Part shown: positions 1 to 7,018 of the stretch, in pieces | Numbering within the stretch: the first letter of the stretch is position 1 | Layout of the letters: each line of letters opens with the position of its first letter | Assembly: GCA_009784635.1 (NCBI GenBank) | Contig: WRBG01000050.1 | Span: 1-11,148, forward strand | Reading direction: 5' to 3' | Source: Bacteroidales bacterium | Lineage (GTDB): Bacteria > Bacteroidota > Bacteroidia > Bacteroidales > UBA932 | Length of the DNA: 11,148 nucleotides | Translations under genes and position numbers: made by a program | Notes under the pieces: generated by a model | What the model was told of the DNA's origin: nothing | The model's database searches: none | The model's input: the letters and a program-made list of their open reading frames with translations, nothing else

Positions 1-1693
1 CGGCCTCAAAACCCCTCCAATTGCGGGCGGCAGCCATAGCCCCCGAATCATTTTTGTCCAAGCCCTGCTTGAGAAGGGCAAAGGTTTGCGGCGAGGGTAT
101 CGAGCCTAAGGCTGGATAATAGATTGGATTCAACAGCTTGGGAGTTATCAGCGAAACCGCGCGCTCAACGGGCATGGCTGCCAATGCAGCGCCAACCGCC
201 TTCTGCATATCCGCAGTGTGGACGCCGCTTTCGAGGATGCGGCACAGCGTGTCAAAATCATTCTCGGAAGCTACGTGGGACAAAGCCTTGTAAGCGGCGG
301 CAGCCACAGGCCCTCCGCCCAAAGTTTGCGCAAGAATCGGCTGGAATGCGTTTTTGCAATGCTTCATGGCCAAAAGTTCCATAATGGCTATCTTGCCCCT
401 GTCTCCGGCACGGGGAAGCGCGGCAATAAGTTGCGGGTTGAGGTCGGCGGGATACCAAACAAGGACGCCCTGTATATCCGATGTCTGCTCTGCATGGGAT
501 GAGGAAGCGAGCATGTTTACCAGCGCCTCTCCGCCCATGGGGCTTGCAATTTTGCCCAAAGCAGCGGCGGCAGCTTGACGCAGTTCGCCATCTTGGGCGG
601 CAAGGTAGAGAATAATCTTGTTCACAGAATTTTGCACACGCTGGTTGCCCAAGTAACGAACCATATCGGCGGCGGCCTCATTGGTCGCTTTGAGCCTGTT
701 TGTCGCCGGAAGTCCGGCGGCCAAAGATGCGTTAAATCCCTCATCGGCATAAGGGGCAATGGCGTTGAGCGCGGCATTGCGCAAGCCACGGTCTTTGTCT
801 CTCATGGCTTTGAGTACCGCAGGAAATGCAGTCTTGCCGTTTTGAGCAATAAATATTTCCATGGCGGCGGTGCGTATGTTCGGTTTCTTGTGCTTCATGA
901 GCAAAGCCACCCGCTTGGCGTCATCACTGCGCCCAAGGGCGGTCAAATAGCTGTGAACCGCCTGCGTAGGCTCATATTCAAAAGATACGTTTTTAGCCTC
1001 TTTTTCAAGGGCTTTCATTACTTTTTGGCTGCCTCCGGACTGGGAAAGGGCAAAGAGTACAGAGCGTTGCAGGGCCGGGTCCGAGCTGCCTATCCAAGAA
1101 ATAAGCACATCGTCTTTAGTATTGAGCTTGATACGGCCTGCGGCCTGTGCGGCAACAGCTTTGTTGGGTATCTGCTCAAAAATGTTTTCGATGGCCCTTG
1201 CCGCTTCTACCGATTCGATTTGAGTCAAGGCGGCTAAGGCTTCCTCGCTTAAAGCAGGCGCCAGCGCGTACTTGGTCAGTACGGTTATGGCCGAGTTATT
1301 GCCAACTATTTCTATCTGACGGATAAAAAAAGCTTTGACGTCTCTATCCTCTGCCTTTTCCAATCCGCCGATAAGGGCTTTCTGAACGGCTTCACGGGCA
1401 GCCTCCCGTCCCGAAGCCGTAACATAATAGGAAAGTCCGCCAATGGCAAAGCCGGCAGCCGTATTGTCGTTTTCGGCGGCGGGTTGCATCTCGTCCATAA
1501 GCAGGGCAAGTCCTTCTGCTCCGGAACTTATCAAATCCCGCATCATTTGGTCATAATCTTCGGCATTTTGTGTGGGCATCTGAGCCAAGACATCTGCTAC
1601 AATGGTCTTGGGAAGGCGGCCGGCGGGGGATTGCGCCAAGCCCGCCAAAGGCAGCATCAGCGTCAAAATCAATAAAGTATATATTTTTTTCAT
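1..1693 (-). CDS. Secreted HEAT-repeat protein, C-terminal part outside the window
   Basis: An open frame runs without a stop from an ATG at 1693 to the left edge, giving 564 codons. Residues 1 to about 21 look like a Sec signal peptide (MKK, then a leucine-rich core, then LAGLAQ), so the protein is probably periplasmic or exported. The rest is rich in alanine, leucine and glutamate and made of repeating helical pairs of about 30-40 residues, for example around ALNAIAPYADEGF and RQAAAAALGKIAS, as in HEAT/PBS-type repeats. Such folds usually bind partners rather than catalyse. It starts 23 bases after the stop of the Gfo/Idh/MocA gene, so the two are probably co-transcribed. From memory, Bacteroidota proteins of this type often end in a DUF1080 (3-keto-glycoside hydrolase-like) domain; that part would lie outside the window, so it is only a guess. 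Seen: signal peptide and repeats. Inferred: location and operon. The exact role is unknown. Confidence 0.8.
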   Translation of the reverse strand, partial: MKKIYTLLILTLMLPLAGLAQSPAGRLPKTIVADVLAQMPTQNAEDYDQMMRDLISSGAEGLALLMDEMQPAAENDNTAAGFAIGGLSYYVTASGREAAREAVQKALIGGLEKAEDRDVKAFFIRQIEIVGNNSAITVLTKYALAPALSEEALAALTQIESVEAARAIENIFEQIPNKAVAAQAAGRIKLNTKDDVLISWIGSSDPALQRSVLFALSQSGGSQKVMKALEKEAKNVSFEYEPTQAVHSYLTALGRSDDAKRVALLMKHKKPNIRTAAMEIFIAQNGKTAFPAVLKAMRDKDRGLRNAALNAIAPYADEGFNASLAAGLPATNRLKATNEAAADMVRYLGNQRVQNSVNKIILYLAAQDGELRQAAAAALGKIASPMGGEALVNMLASSSHAEQTSDIQGVLVWYPADLNPQLIAALPRAGDRGKIAIMELLAMKHCKNAFQPILAQTLGGGPVAAAAYKALSHVASENDFDTLCRILESGVHTADMQKAVGAALAAMPVERAVSLITPKLLNPIYYPALGSIPSPQTFALLKQGLDKNDSGAMAAARNWRGFEA

Positions 1694-1716
1694 TATATTT
1701 AATCTTAGGCGGTTAT

Positions 1717-2976
1717 TTACATGTTCCAAGGAGTCCTCATGGGTTGGTCTATAAGGCGGTTGGCCTGCTCGTCGCCCATGAACTCCAGCTTATGGGAATC
1801 AAAGTGCAGCGTGCGGTTGAGGCGGAGGGCGCAAAGGCCTATGTTCACGATGGTGGAAGAGCGAAAACCGTTTATTTCGTTAAGGGCAAATATCTGACGG
1901 TTTTTTACGCACTCCATAAAGTCTGTATATTGGGGTTTGGGGTCCGGCAACTCGGCCAAGCGTAGGCCAAGGTTGGGAATATCGGACACAAAACCCGGAT
2001 AAAGTTTGCCCTTGGGGCCTTGAATGTAAGGGGCTTTGGGGTCTCCAAAATCTTCTCCGTTAAGGATAATCTTGCAGCCGTCTGCATAGGTGTAGATAAT
2101 TTGACGCCAAGTGCCTACCGCATCGTGGTGCTGCTGGGGCGCATCCACCTCAACCTTGACGGGAGATTCGTTGTCCTTGCCCAAGAAGTATTGAACGGGG
2201 TCAAGGTAGTGTTGGCCCATATCGCCAAGGCCTCCTCCGTCATAGTCCCAATACCCGCGGAAGGTGTTGTGGGTGCGGTGTGCATGATAGGGTTTGTAGG
2301 GCGCGGGGCCAAGCCACAGGTCGTAGTCCAACTCCTTAGGTACGGGTTGGGGGTGCAGATGATTTTCTCCAACCCAGTAAAACTTCCAGTTAAAACCCGT
2401 ATGGGCGCCTACGGTAACGGTCAGGGGCCAACCCAAAAGTCCGCTTTCGACGAGTTTTTTAATGGGGTGAACTGTGGTGCCCATTCCGTAAAAGTTATCC
2501 TCAAAGCGGAACCATGTGTTGAGGCGGAAGATATTGCCGTGTCGCTTGACGGCCTCCATAAGACGCTTGCCCTCTCCAATGGTGCGGGTCATAGGCTTTT
2601 CGCACCATATATCCTTACCCGCAGCGGCGGCTTCAATGGCCATAATGCCATGCCAGTGGGGAGGAGTTGCAATGTGTACAATATCCACATTGGCATCTTT
2701 AATCAGGTCGCGGTAGTCGCGATAGGCCGCTACTGCTTCGGGGGCGGCCTTAACCGCCGCATCCAAGTGATTTTTATCCACATCGCATACCGCCACAAGT
2801 CGGGTTCCCCCATAGTTGTAGTGTCCGCGACCCATGCTGCCCGTGCCAATGATGCCTTTGGTAATTTGGTCGCTGGGAGCTACAAAGCCCCTGCCTCCAA
2901 GTACCCTCCGCGGAACAATCGTAAAGAGGGCGGCGGAAGCGCCAATGCGCAAAAAATCTTTTCTGCTTATTGCCAT
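1717..2976 (-). CDS. Exported Gfo/Idh/MocA-family NAD(P)-dependent oxidoreductase
   Basis: The 419-residue product has a Tat-like leader (SRKDFLRIG at residues 4-12, then a short hydrophobic stretch and VLGG). A Rossmann nucleotide-binding site follows, GIIGTGSMGRGHY at 41-53, with G44, G46 and G49. The family signature CEKPMT is at 125-130, with K127 the expected catalytic lysine. DLWLGPAP (219-226) and GGGLGDMGQHYLD (247-259) are typical of the exported Bacteroidota/Planctomycete subgroup. Members oxidise or epimerise sugars, inositols or related polyols using bound NAD(P); the substrate here cannot be read from sequence. The leader has RK rather than RR, so Tat export is likely but not certain. 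A HEAT-repeat gene follows at 23 bases, and a terminator separates it from the upstream miaA unit. Some GH109-type glycosidases share this fold, an alternative that cannot be excluded. Confidence 0.9.
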   Translation of the reverse strand: MAISRKDFLRIGASAALFTIVPRRVLGGRGFVAPSDQITKGIIGTGSMGRGHYNYGGTRLVAVCDVDKNHLDAAVKAAPEAVAAYRDYRDLIKDANVDIVHIATPPHWHGIMAIEAAAAGKDIWCEKPMTRTIGEGKRLMEAVKRHGNIFRLNTWFRFEDNFYGMGTTVHPIKKLVESGLLGWPLTVTVGAHTGFNWKFYWVGENHLHPQPVPKELDYDLWLGPAPYKPYHAHRTHNTFRGYWDYDGGGLGDMGQHYLDPVQYFLGKDNESPVKVEVDAPQQHHDAVGTWRQIIYTYADGCKIILNGEDFGDPKAPYIQGPKGKLYPGFVSDIPNLGLRLAELPDPKPQYTDFMECVKNRQIFALNEINGFRSSTIVNIGLCALRLNRTLHFDSHKLEFMGDEQANRLIDQPMRTPWNM

Positions 2977-3012
2977 AGTTTTATAGTTTTATAATGGTTG
3001 TCGAAAAAACCA

Positions 3013-3052
3013 ATAAAGCCGCCTGAATAATGGAACAATCAAGCGGCTTTAT
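3013..3052 (-). terminator. Intrinsic terminator downstream of the small hydrophobic ORF
   Basis: The arms at 3013-3026 and 3039-3052 are complementary: ATAAAGCCGC pairs with GCGGCTTTAT, then one C/A mismatch, then three more pairs, around a 12-base loop. Read on the minus strand, the hairpin is followed by a run of six T (3009-3004). This is a convincing rho-independent terminator for transcription from the miaA and small-ORF side. The plus-strand side lacks a comparable T run. It marks a boundary before the oxidoreductase gene. Confidence 0.75.
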
Positions 3053-3068
3053 CGTTGTTAAGAAATTC

Positions 3069-3170
3069 TTAGCCAATCAAACCAAGAATTGTGTTGAAAA
3101 GTGTAAAGCCTTGATTTACACCAAAAACCAGTCCAATAAGGAGCATAAAGATCAACAAAAAAAGTTCCAT
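3069..3170 (-). CDS. Small hydrophobic protein, 33 residues, possible single membrane segment
   Basis: An ATG at 3170 opens a 33-residue frame beginning MELFLLIFMLLIGLVFG and ending ILGLIG. Apart from E2, N19, Q20, T23 and N26 it is almost wholly hydrophobic, with one strong membrane helix (about residues 3-18) and a second glycine-spaced hydrophobic stretch. The frame stays open upstream to 3323, but that extension runs into miaA, so the internal ATG is the better start. A -7-type box lies about 75 bases upstream and a strong terminator begins 17 bases after the stop, so the ORF sits in its own short transcript of about 220 bases. I do not recognise a family. It could be a small membrane protein, a type I toxin-like peptide, or a chance ORF in a 3' UTR or small RNA. 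Confidence 0.4.
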   Translation of the reverse strand: MELFLLIFMLLIGLVFGVNQGFTLFNTILGLIG

Positions 3171-3243
3171 ACTTCTTGTATTTAGTATAATTCCTACTCT
3201 ATACCGTTTTCGGAATCCCGGAACCCTATTCAAAGGGTGTTTG

Positions 3244-3251
3244 CAAAGGTA
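3244..3251 (-). promoter_or_regulatory. Candidate Bacteroidota -7 box for the small ORF
   Basis: Read on the minus strand, the bases are TACCTTTG, a full match to TAnnTTTG, just after the miaA stop. The -33 region at the usual distance is weak (GATG). A start near 3238 would place a small hairpin (ACCCT/AGGGT, 3238-3223) at the very 5' end of the transcript. Confidence 0.4.
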
Positions 3252-3261
3252 ATACATTTTT

Positions 3262-4122
3262 TCAAACTTCCATCCATTGTATGGAGGAATCCCTGCGCCA
3301 ATAAGAGGTCTGTCGTTTGGCATACCGGCGCGTGTTGCGCTTAATCAAGGCAATAGCGCTTTCCAAACTGTGTTTCCCGTCCAAAAAATCAAACAATTCC
3401 CGGTATCCGACCGTCAACAAAGCCGGCAGCTTCCTGTAAGGCAGGAGGGCCTTTGCTTCTTCCAACAATCCTTCTTCCATCATCCGGTCCACCCTTGCAT
3501 CTATACGGGCATAGAGTTTGTCTTTGTCCATACAAACTCCTGTCTTACAAATCTCAAACGGACGTTTGCGGTGGGTTCCGGATTTGAAGGAAGAAAAGGC
3601 GCGTCCGGTTTGTAAGCAAACCTCCAAAGCCCGAACGACCCTTTGGGGATTTTTGATGTCTATCTCGTAGTAACTTTGTGGGTCAAGCCGTTTTAGCTCA
3701 AAACGGAGGGCGTCCAAACCCTCTGTCTGCAACCTTTCTGTCAACTGCGCCCTTAAAACCAAATCAGCCCGAGGAAAATCGTCCATCCCCTTGCACACCG
3801 CGTCAATATAAAGCCCCGAGCCGCCTACCATAAGCAGCCGGTCATGGGTTTGAAACAATGTATCGAGCAGGGCCAAGGCTTCTAATTCATACCGCCCCGC
3901 CGTATAGGGATGATGTATGGAATGGGTGCCTACAAAGTAATGGCTTACCCCCTCCTGCTCCGCCAAGGAGGGAGCGGCGGTGCCAATACGCATCTCTTTG
4001 TAAATCTGACGGGAGTCGCAGGAAAGAATAGGACAGCCCCATTCTTTTGCCCAACGAATACCCAAGGCGGTCTTTCCCACTCCGGTAGGCCCCAATAACA
4101 CCTTCAAACACTTGGCGGGCAT
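3262..4122 (-). CDS. miaA: tRNA dimethylallyltransferase (isopentenyl transferase)
   Basis: MiaA transfers the dimethylallyl group of DMAPP to N6 of A37 in tRNAs that read UNN codons, in the cytosol; this stabilises the codon-anticodon pair. The product of 286 residues has the family motifs in order: P-loop GPTGVGKT (11-18), CDSRQIY (35-41) with the conserved aspartate, IGTAAPS (46-52), GGSGLY (100-105), NPQRVVRAL (158-166), VGYRE (238-242) and RQTSYWRR (270-277). Length is typical for Bacteroidota, slightly shorter than the E. coli enzyme. I chose the ATG at 4122, one base after the upstream stop (TAA-A-ATG). An ATG at 4146 is in frame but adds eight non-conserved residues and overlaps the upstream gene by 23 bases. 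It is the last gene of a three-gene unit with the acyl-CoA reductase and the pRiA4b-like gene. The family assignment is secure; only the start is open. Confidence 0.96.
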   Translation of the reverse strand: MPAKCLKVLLGPTGVGKTALGIRWAKEWGCPILSCDSRQIYKEMRIGTAAPSLAEQEGVSHYFVGTHSIHHPYTAGRYELEALALLDTLFQTHDRLLMVGGSGLYIDAVCKGMDDFPRADLVLRAQLTERLQTEGLDALRFELKRLDPQSYYEIDIKNPQRVVRALEVCLQTGRAFSSFKSGTHRKRPFEICKTGVCMDKDKLYARIDARVDRMMEEGLLEEAKALLPYRKLPALLTVGYRELFDFLDGKHSLESAIALIKRNTRRYAKRQTSYWRRDSSIQWMEV

Positions 4123-4123
4123 T

Positions 4124-4561
4124 TTACTCGGAATCGAACTCTTCATTTACATCTATCGGGAGGCGCTCTTCCCGAAACTGGTCGGGGTCTCCCCCCTGCT
4201 CCATCACGGTGCGGGGATAAATTTTACGGGGTATCTCTTCTGCCATTTCTTCAAATTGCAAAATCAGATAACGCCCCTTAAAGATGTCAAACACATAATG
4301 GATGGTCAAGATTCCTTTCTGATGCAGAGACTCCAAACGAACTTGGTCCATGGAGCCGTGTCCCATATCAAAAAGGCCGTATTCATGCACGGGCTTGCCC
4401 GCATTGTTTACAGACCTAAAGATAACCTGCTGGTCGGGGGCAAAAGAGAAATCGTTTTGCAAAAACAGATGCAAGGCATAAAGCGTAGTAGAGGCTTTGG
4501 CCTGATATATTCTGACAAAGGCTTTGGTGCCGGGTAAGCTGGCTTTATATTGGTGTATCAT
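4124..4561 (-). CDS. Small protein resembling the pRiA4b ORF-3 / IS1096 ORF-3 family
   Basis: The ATG at 4561 overlaps the stop of the acyl-CoA reductase by an ATGA junction, giving 145 residues and implying translational coupling; an in-frame extension to 4618 would overlap the upstream gene much more. The pattern resembles the small chromosomal pRiA4b ORF-3-like proteins of Bacteroidota: an N-terminal strand with AFVRIYQAKASTTLYALH, a central FDMGHG, then ILTIHYVFDIFKGRYLIL, and a tail containing QGGDPDQF, ending in acidic residues. Despite the family name I see no transposon around it, and no nuclease or recombinase motif. Its function is unknown. The conserved-looking YVFD segment and coupling to a reductase and miaA suggest a housekeeping role. 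The family call rests on pattern memory and is moderate; the gene itself is secure. Confidence 0.75.
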   Translation of the reverse strand: MIHQYKASLPGTKAFVRIYQAKASTTLYALHLFLQNDFSFAPDQQVIFRSVNNAGKPVHEYGLFDMGHGSMDQVRLESLHQKGILTIHYVFDIFKGRYLILQFEEMAEEIPRKIYPRTVMEQGGDPDQFREERLPIDVNEEFDSE

Positions 4562-5577
4562 AATCTCATAGTATCTATTCCGTCTGCATAATCCCAAAGT
4601 TGGGGACTTTGCGAACAACCAAAGTTAATACAATTTTTGAATCCTCCGACCATTCCTACCACAGATTGTAGTCGGGAATCGTTGGCCTCAAGAAAGTCAA
4701 TCACCTCATTGATACATGTATATACTGAATAAAAAACAGTCGCTACAGGGGGGAATAAATCTTCTTTGGGCTGCAATAAAAAGAATCCCCCGTCTGTAAA
4801 AGAGGCGCCCTGCAAGGTCAGCAGGGCCTTTTGTCGGCGATAGGCGTTCCGGAATCCAAGGTGCGAAGCCTCATCGGGACATTGTTCAAAAACAGTCAAA
4901 CGCATCAAATCAAACTCTTTTGGAACAAAAAGACGGACTACCGACCGGCAACCCAGCCCAAAATAAGCAAACATGTCGCGCTGCAATCCGGAAATCTGCT
5001 CCTGCCTTATGTCGGCCGAGAGTACGGCAACGGAAACACGGTGCCGGCGCACAATTTGGGGCAAATGAGGATAGCGGGCTGTAAACCAAGCTGCCGTTGC
5101 GTCCGAACCTGTGGCTATCAAGCCATGCGTATCCACGGGAACTTCCAACACATAACGCAGTCGGTAGCTCCATGCGGGGGCAAAGGAACAGAGCAGGCGA
5201 TGTAAGGCCGGCAAAAGAAAAGCATCTTTGGACGAGAGCTTGACCGACACCGTCCTGCCCGAAGCCAACACCGACAGGTAGTCGTGGAAACCCACCAAAG
5301 GAATGTTGCCGGCCATCACTACGGTAATGTCTTTTTGGTAGGCATACCACACATCGGGATAGTTGGTTAGCCAGCTTTGCAGCTTGGGGGCCAAAAGGTA
5401 TCCTTGGACTATGGAAGACAGCCGTTCTTTAATACAATAAGAGGTATACCACGGATTGGCGCCAAGGCTGTGGGCTATGGCTTGGTCTAAATCCGGTACG
5501 TCCAACGCTCCGGACAAATAGGCTTGCAGCCTGTTGCCCAAACCGGCAAAATCCCGTATAAACTCAATCTGTTCCAT
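4558..5577 (-). CDS. LuxC-like acyl-CoA reductase, short Bacteroidota form
   Basis: The 339-residue product belongs to the acyl-CoA reductase family related to LuxC and aldehyde dehydrogenases, which reduce acyl thioesters to aldehydes with NAD(P)H. Visible motifs are NPWYT (41-45), VMAGNIPLVGFHDYL (87-101), KLSSKDAFLLPAL (113-125), ATGSD (155-159, nucleotide site), FGLGCRSV (206-213) with C210 as the likely acyl-accepting nucleophile, and a conserved end, LWDYADGIDTMRL (327-339). It is much shorter than LuxC (about 480 residues), and no luxD, luxE or luciferase gene is near, so bioluminescence is not implied; the acyl substrate is unknown. I chose the ATG at 5577, not 5592, because a -7 box at 5589-5582 covers the longer start. 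It heads the operon leading to miaA. Confidence 0.88.
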   Translation of the reverse strand: MEQIEFIRDFAGLGNRLQAYLSGALDVPDLDQAIAHSLGANPWYTSYCIKERLSSIVQGYLLAPKLQSWLTNYPDVWYAYQKDITVVMAGNIPLVGFHDYLSVLASGRTVSVKLSSKDAFLLPALHRLLCSFAPAWSYRLRYVLEVPVDTHGLIATGSDATAAWFTARYPHLPQIVRRHRVSVAVLSADIRQEQISGLQRDMFAYFGLGCRSVVRLFVPKEFDLMRLTVFEQCPDEASHLGFRNAYRRQKALLTLQGASFTDGGFFLLQPKEDLFPPVATVFYSVYTCINEVIDFLEANDSRLQSVVGMVGGFKNCINFGCSQSPQLWDYADGIDTMRL

Positions 5578-5581
5578 CTTA

Positions 5582-5613
5582 CAAATGTACATGAAATCTT
5601 TTAATGCCGCACA
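5582..5613 (-). promoter_or_regulatory. Candidate promoter of the acyl-CoA reductase operon
   Basis: On the minus strand, TGTG (5613-5610, three of four bases of TTTG) is followed by a 20-base spacer and TACATTTG (5589-5582), a full TAnnTTTG match. The start site would fall near 5577, so the mRNA would be leaderless or nearly so. It is divergent from the lipoprotein promoter. Confidence 0.5.
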
Positions 5614-5650
5614 GACGGATAAAAATTTTTTGCGGAAATTGCAGGGGAAG

Positions 5651-5681
5651 GTTGCGATAATGATTTTATTTCTTATTTTTG
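5651..5681 (+). promoter_or_regulatory. Candidate promoter of the lipoprotein gene
   Basis: GTTG (5651-5654), a 19-base spacer and TATTTTTG (5674-5681) fit the Bacteroidota -33/-7 pattern. The transcript would start near 5688 and have about 105 bases of 5' UTR before the ATG at 5792. No clear hairpin or known riboswitch is visible in that leader. Confidence 0.5.
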
Positions 5682-5791
5682 CGTTGACGACATTATAGGA
5701 CGACGCTATTCTGCCTCATGGCTCGCAGAACAGGGGAAAATGTCCAGTGTCAAAATTGGAACGGAAACTGCTAATGGTCACTTGCACTATT

Positions 5792-6910
5792 ATGAAAAAA
5801 ATCTTTGTAGCGATTACGGTCATATGCTGCACAATCGCGTTGTTCTCGTGTGGGGGCAATAACAATTCGGATTACATAATTTCAAGCGTCAAGGATATAC
5901 GGTATACGGCATTGAATTTGGAAACCGTATATATCCCTATGGATATAGAGACTTGTTCTTACGTTGGTCACTCCGGCGTGGATGGCAACCATCTCTACTT
6001 TTTTGATGAATTTTTCTGTTTTCTCTACGAGATTTCACCATCCGGTTCGGTGCTTGGTCGCCACCTTGGTTTGGGCAATGGGCCTGACGAGGTGCCTTTT
6101 AGACACCATTCAGGCATAACCGTAGTAAATAGTGAATTGCTTATTATGGGGAATACGTACGATGCCTATTTGTTTAAGAACTTTAAGAACAGAGAACGAA
6201 TTCAACTAAGAGTCTCTCGGACTAATAATTCTCTTGAAGACTCAAGGGCGTATTCATCATTTTCCGAAGTATTAAGGAAAAAAGGCGACCGATACTTCTT
6301 TAACATCTATTCAGAGGCAGCTTATTGTAATCCATGGGAACACAGTAAAGAGAACTTTACAAATGCCCATATACTTATGGAGGTAGACCTAAAAAGCGGG
6401 AATCTAAAGCCAATCGGGAAGTACTCAGAATATTACATAGATAACCACGGCAAAATTAATCACTTATTTCAAATAAATTACGATATAGACAATAATAACA
6501 ACTTCCATGTCTCCTATCAAGCCGATTCTTTAATCTATATATCAGATGAAAAATTCAATCCAATTAAAGCATTTGGATTTAAAGGCCTTAACATGAATAC
6601 CAATTACGGGAGCGCACTGCCGAATTTGGAAGATTTTAATAGAGTTTGGGCTGATGATTTTCCCAACAAGGGACATTACACTTGGTTGGAATACATTGAT
6701 GAAACCAACATGACCTTTAGAAGCTACCAAAAAGGATCTCATACCCCGTTTGACGGCTTGCAAATCTATCATGATGGCGTGCTTATCGCAGATGTAGAAG
6801 TGCCAAAACAATTTAAAGTAGCAGGTTATATCCCGCCTTACTACATTAGCCAAATTATTTGCGACGAGGAAGCTGAGACCATGAAGTTTTACAAATTTAA
6901 ACTTGACTAA
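5792..6910 (+). CDS. Predicted surface lipoprotein, possible beta-propeller
   Basis: The ATG at 5792 gives MKKIF and a hydrophobic core ending in LFSC|GG, a clear type II signal peptide with lipidated C20; the frame also opens at 5747 but that adds 15 residues before the signal. The mature part (about 350 residues) is rich in aromatic and polar residues and strand-like segments. GLGNGPDEVPF resembles the loop in Bacteroidota six-bladed propeller lipoproteins (BF3164-like or DUF4221), as does the short repeated pattern of tyrosine-rich strands; this is a weak fold call. The gene is visibly AT-richer than its neighbours: 15 G/C of 60 at 6421-6480, against 29 of 60 at 10441-10500. It stands alone between two operons with its own promoter. 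This suggests an accessory or laterally gained gene, of unknown function. Confidence 0.85.
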   Translation: MKKIFVAITVICCTIALFSCGGNNNSDYIISSVKDIRYTALNLETVYIPMDIETCSYVGHSGVDGNHLYFFDEFFCFLYEISPSGSVLGRHLGLGNGPDEVPFRHHSGITVVNSELLIMGNTYDAYLFKNFKNRERIQLRVSRTNNSLEDSRAYSSFSEVLRKKGDRYFFNIYSEAAYCNPWEHSKENFTNAHILMEVDLKSGNLKPIGKYSEYYIDNHGKINHLFQINYDIDNNNNFHVSYQADSLIYISDEKFNPIKAFGFKGLNMNTNYGSALPNLEDFNRVWADDFPNKGHYTWLEYIDETNMTFRSYQKGSHTPFDGLQIYHDGVLIADVEVPKQFKVAGYIPPYYISQIICDEEAETMKFYKFKLD

Positions 6911-6971
6911 GCAAATATTCACATACTTATCGTTGCATCATTGGTTGTTATTGCAAGGTCTCTCATTTTTT

Positions 6972-7003
6972 TTTGCACCAACCGTATTTTTGTCGTAGCT
7001 TTG
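6972..7003 (+). promoter_or_regulatory. Promoter of pyrBI
   Basis: TTTG (6972-6975), a 20-base spacer and TAGCTTTG (6996-7003) match the Bacteroidota promoter consensus fully in both boxes and spacing. Transcription would begin near 7009, leaving a leader of about 150 bases before pyrB. A second -7-like TATTTTTG lies at 6985-6992 but has a poorer -33 partner. Confidence 0.7.
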
Positions 7004-7018
7004 CTCGAATCAAAGTAT

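Noticed and set aside
575..1237. A 220-codon plus-strand open frame
   Set aside because: It lies inside the minus-strand HEAT-repeat frame, which is open for 564 codons and has a signal peptide and repeats.
2976..2991. Two tandem copies of TAGTTTTA before the oxidoreductase start
   Set aside because: Two copies of an AT-rich octamer are likely chance or a spacer; no other copy or function is visible.
2020..2994. A 324-codon plus-strand open frame
   Set aside because: It is antisense to the Gfo/Idh/MocA gene, whose motifs are clear; the frame is open because of codon bias and the translation has no recognisable domain.
4124..4561. Mobile element suggested by the pRiA4b/IS1096 family name
   Set aside because: There are no terminal repeats, target duplication or transposase, and the gene is embedded in a housekeeping operon.
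6933..6974. TTGCA/TGCAA inverted repeat followed by nine T, as a terminator of the lipoprotein gene
   Set aside because: The stem has only five pairs around a 14-base loop and the T run begins about ten bases after it, so the geometry is poor; the end of the T run also overlaps the pyrB -33 box.
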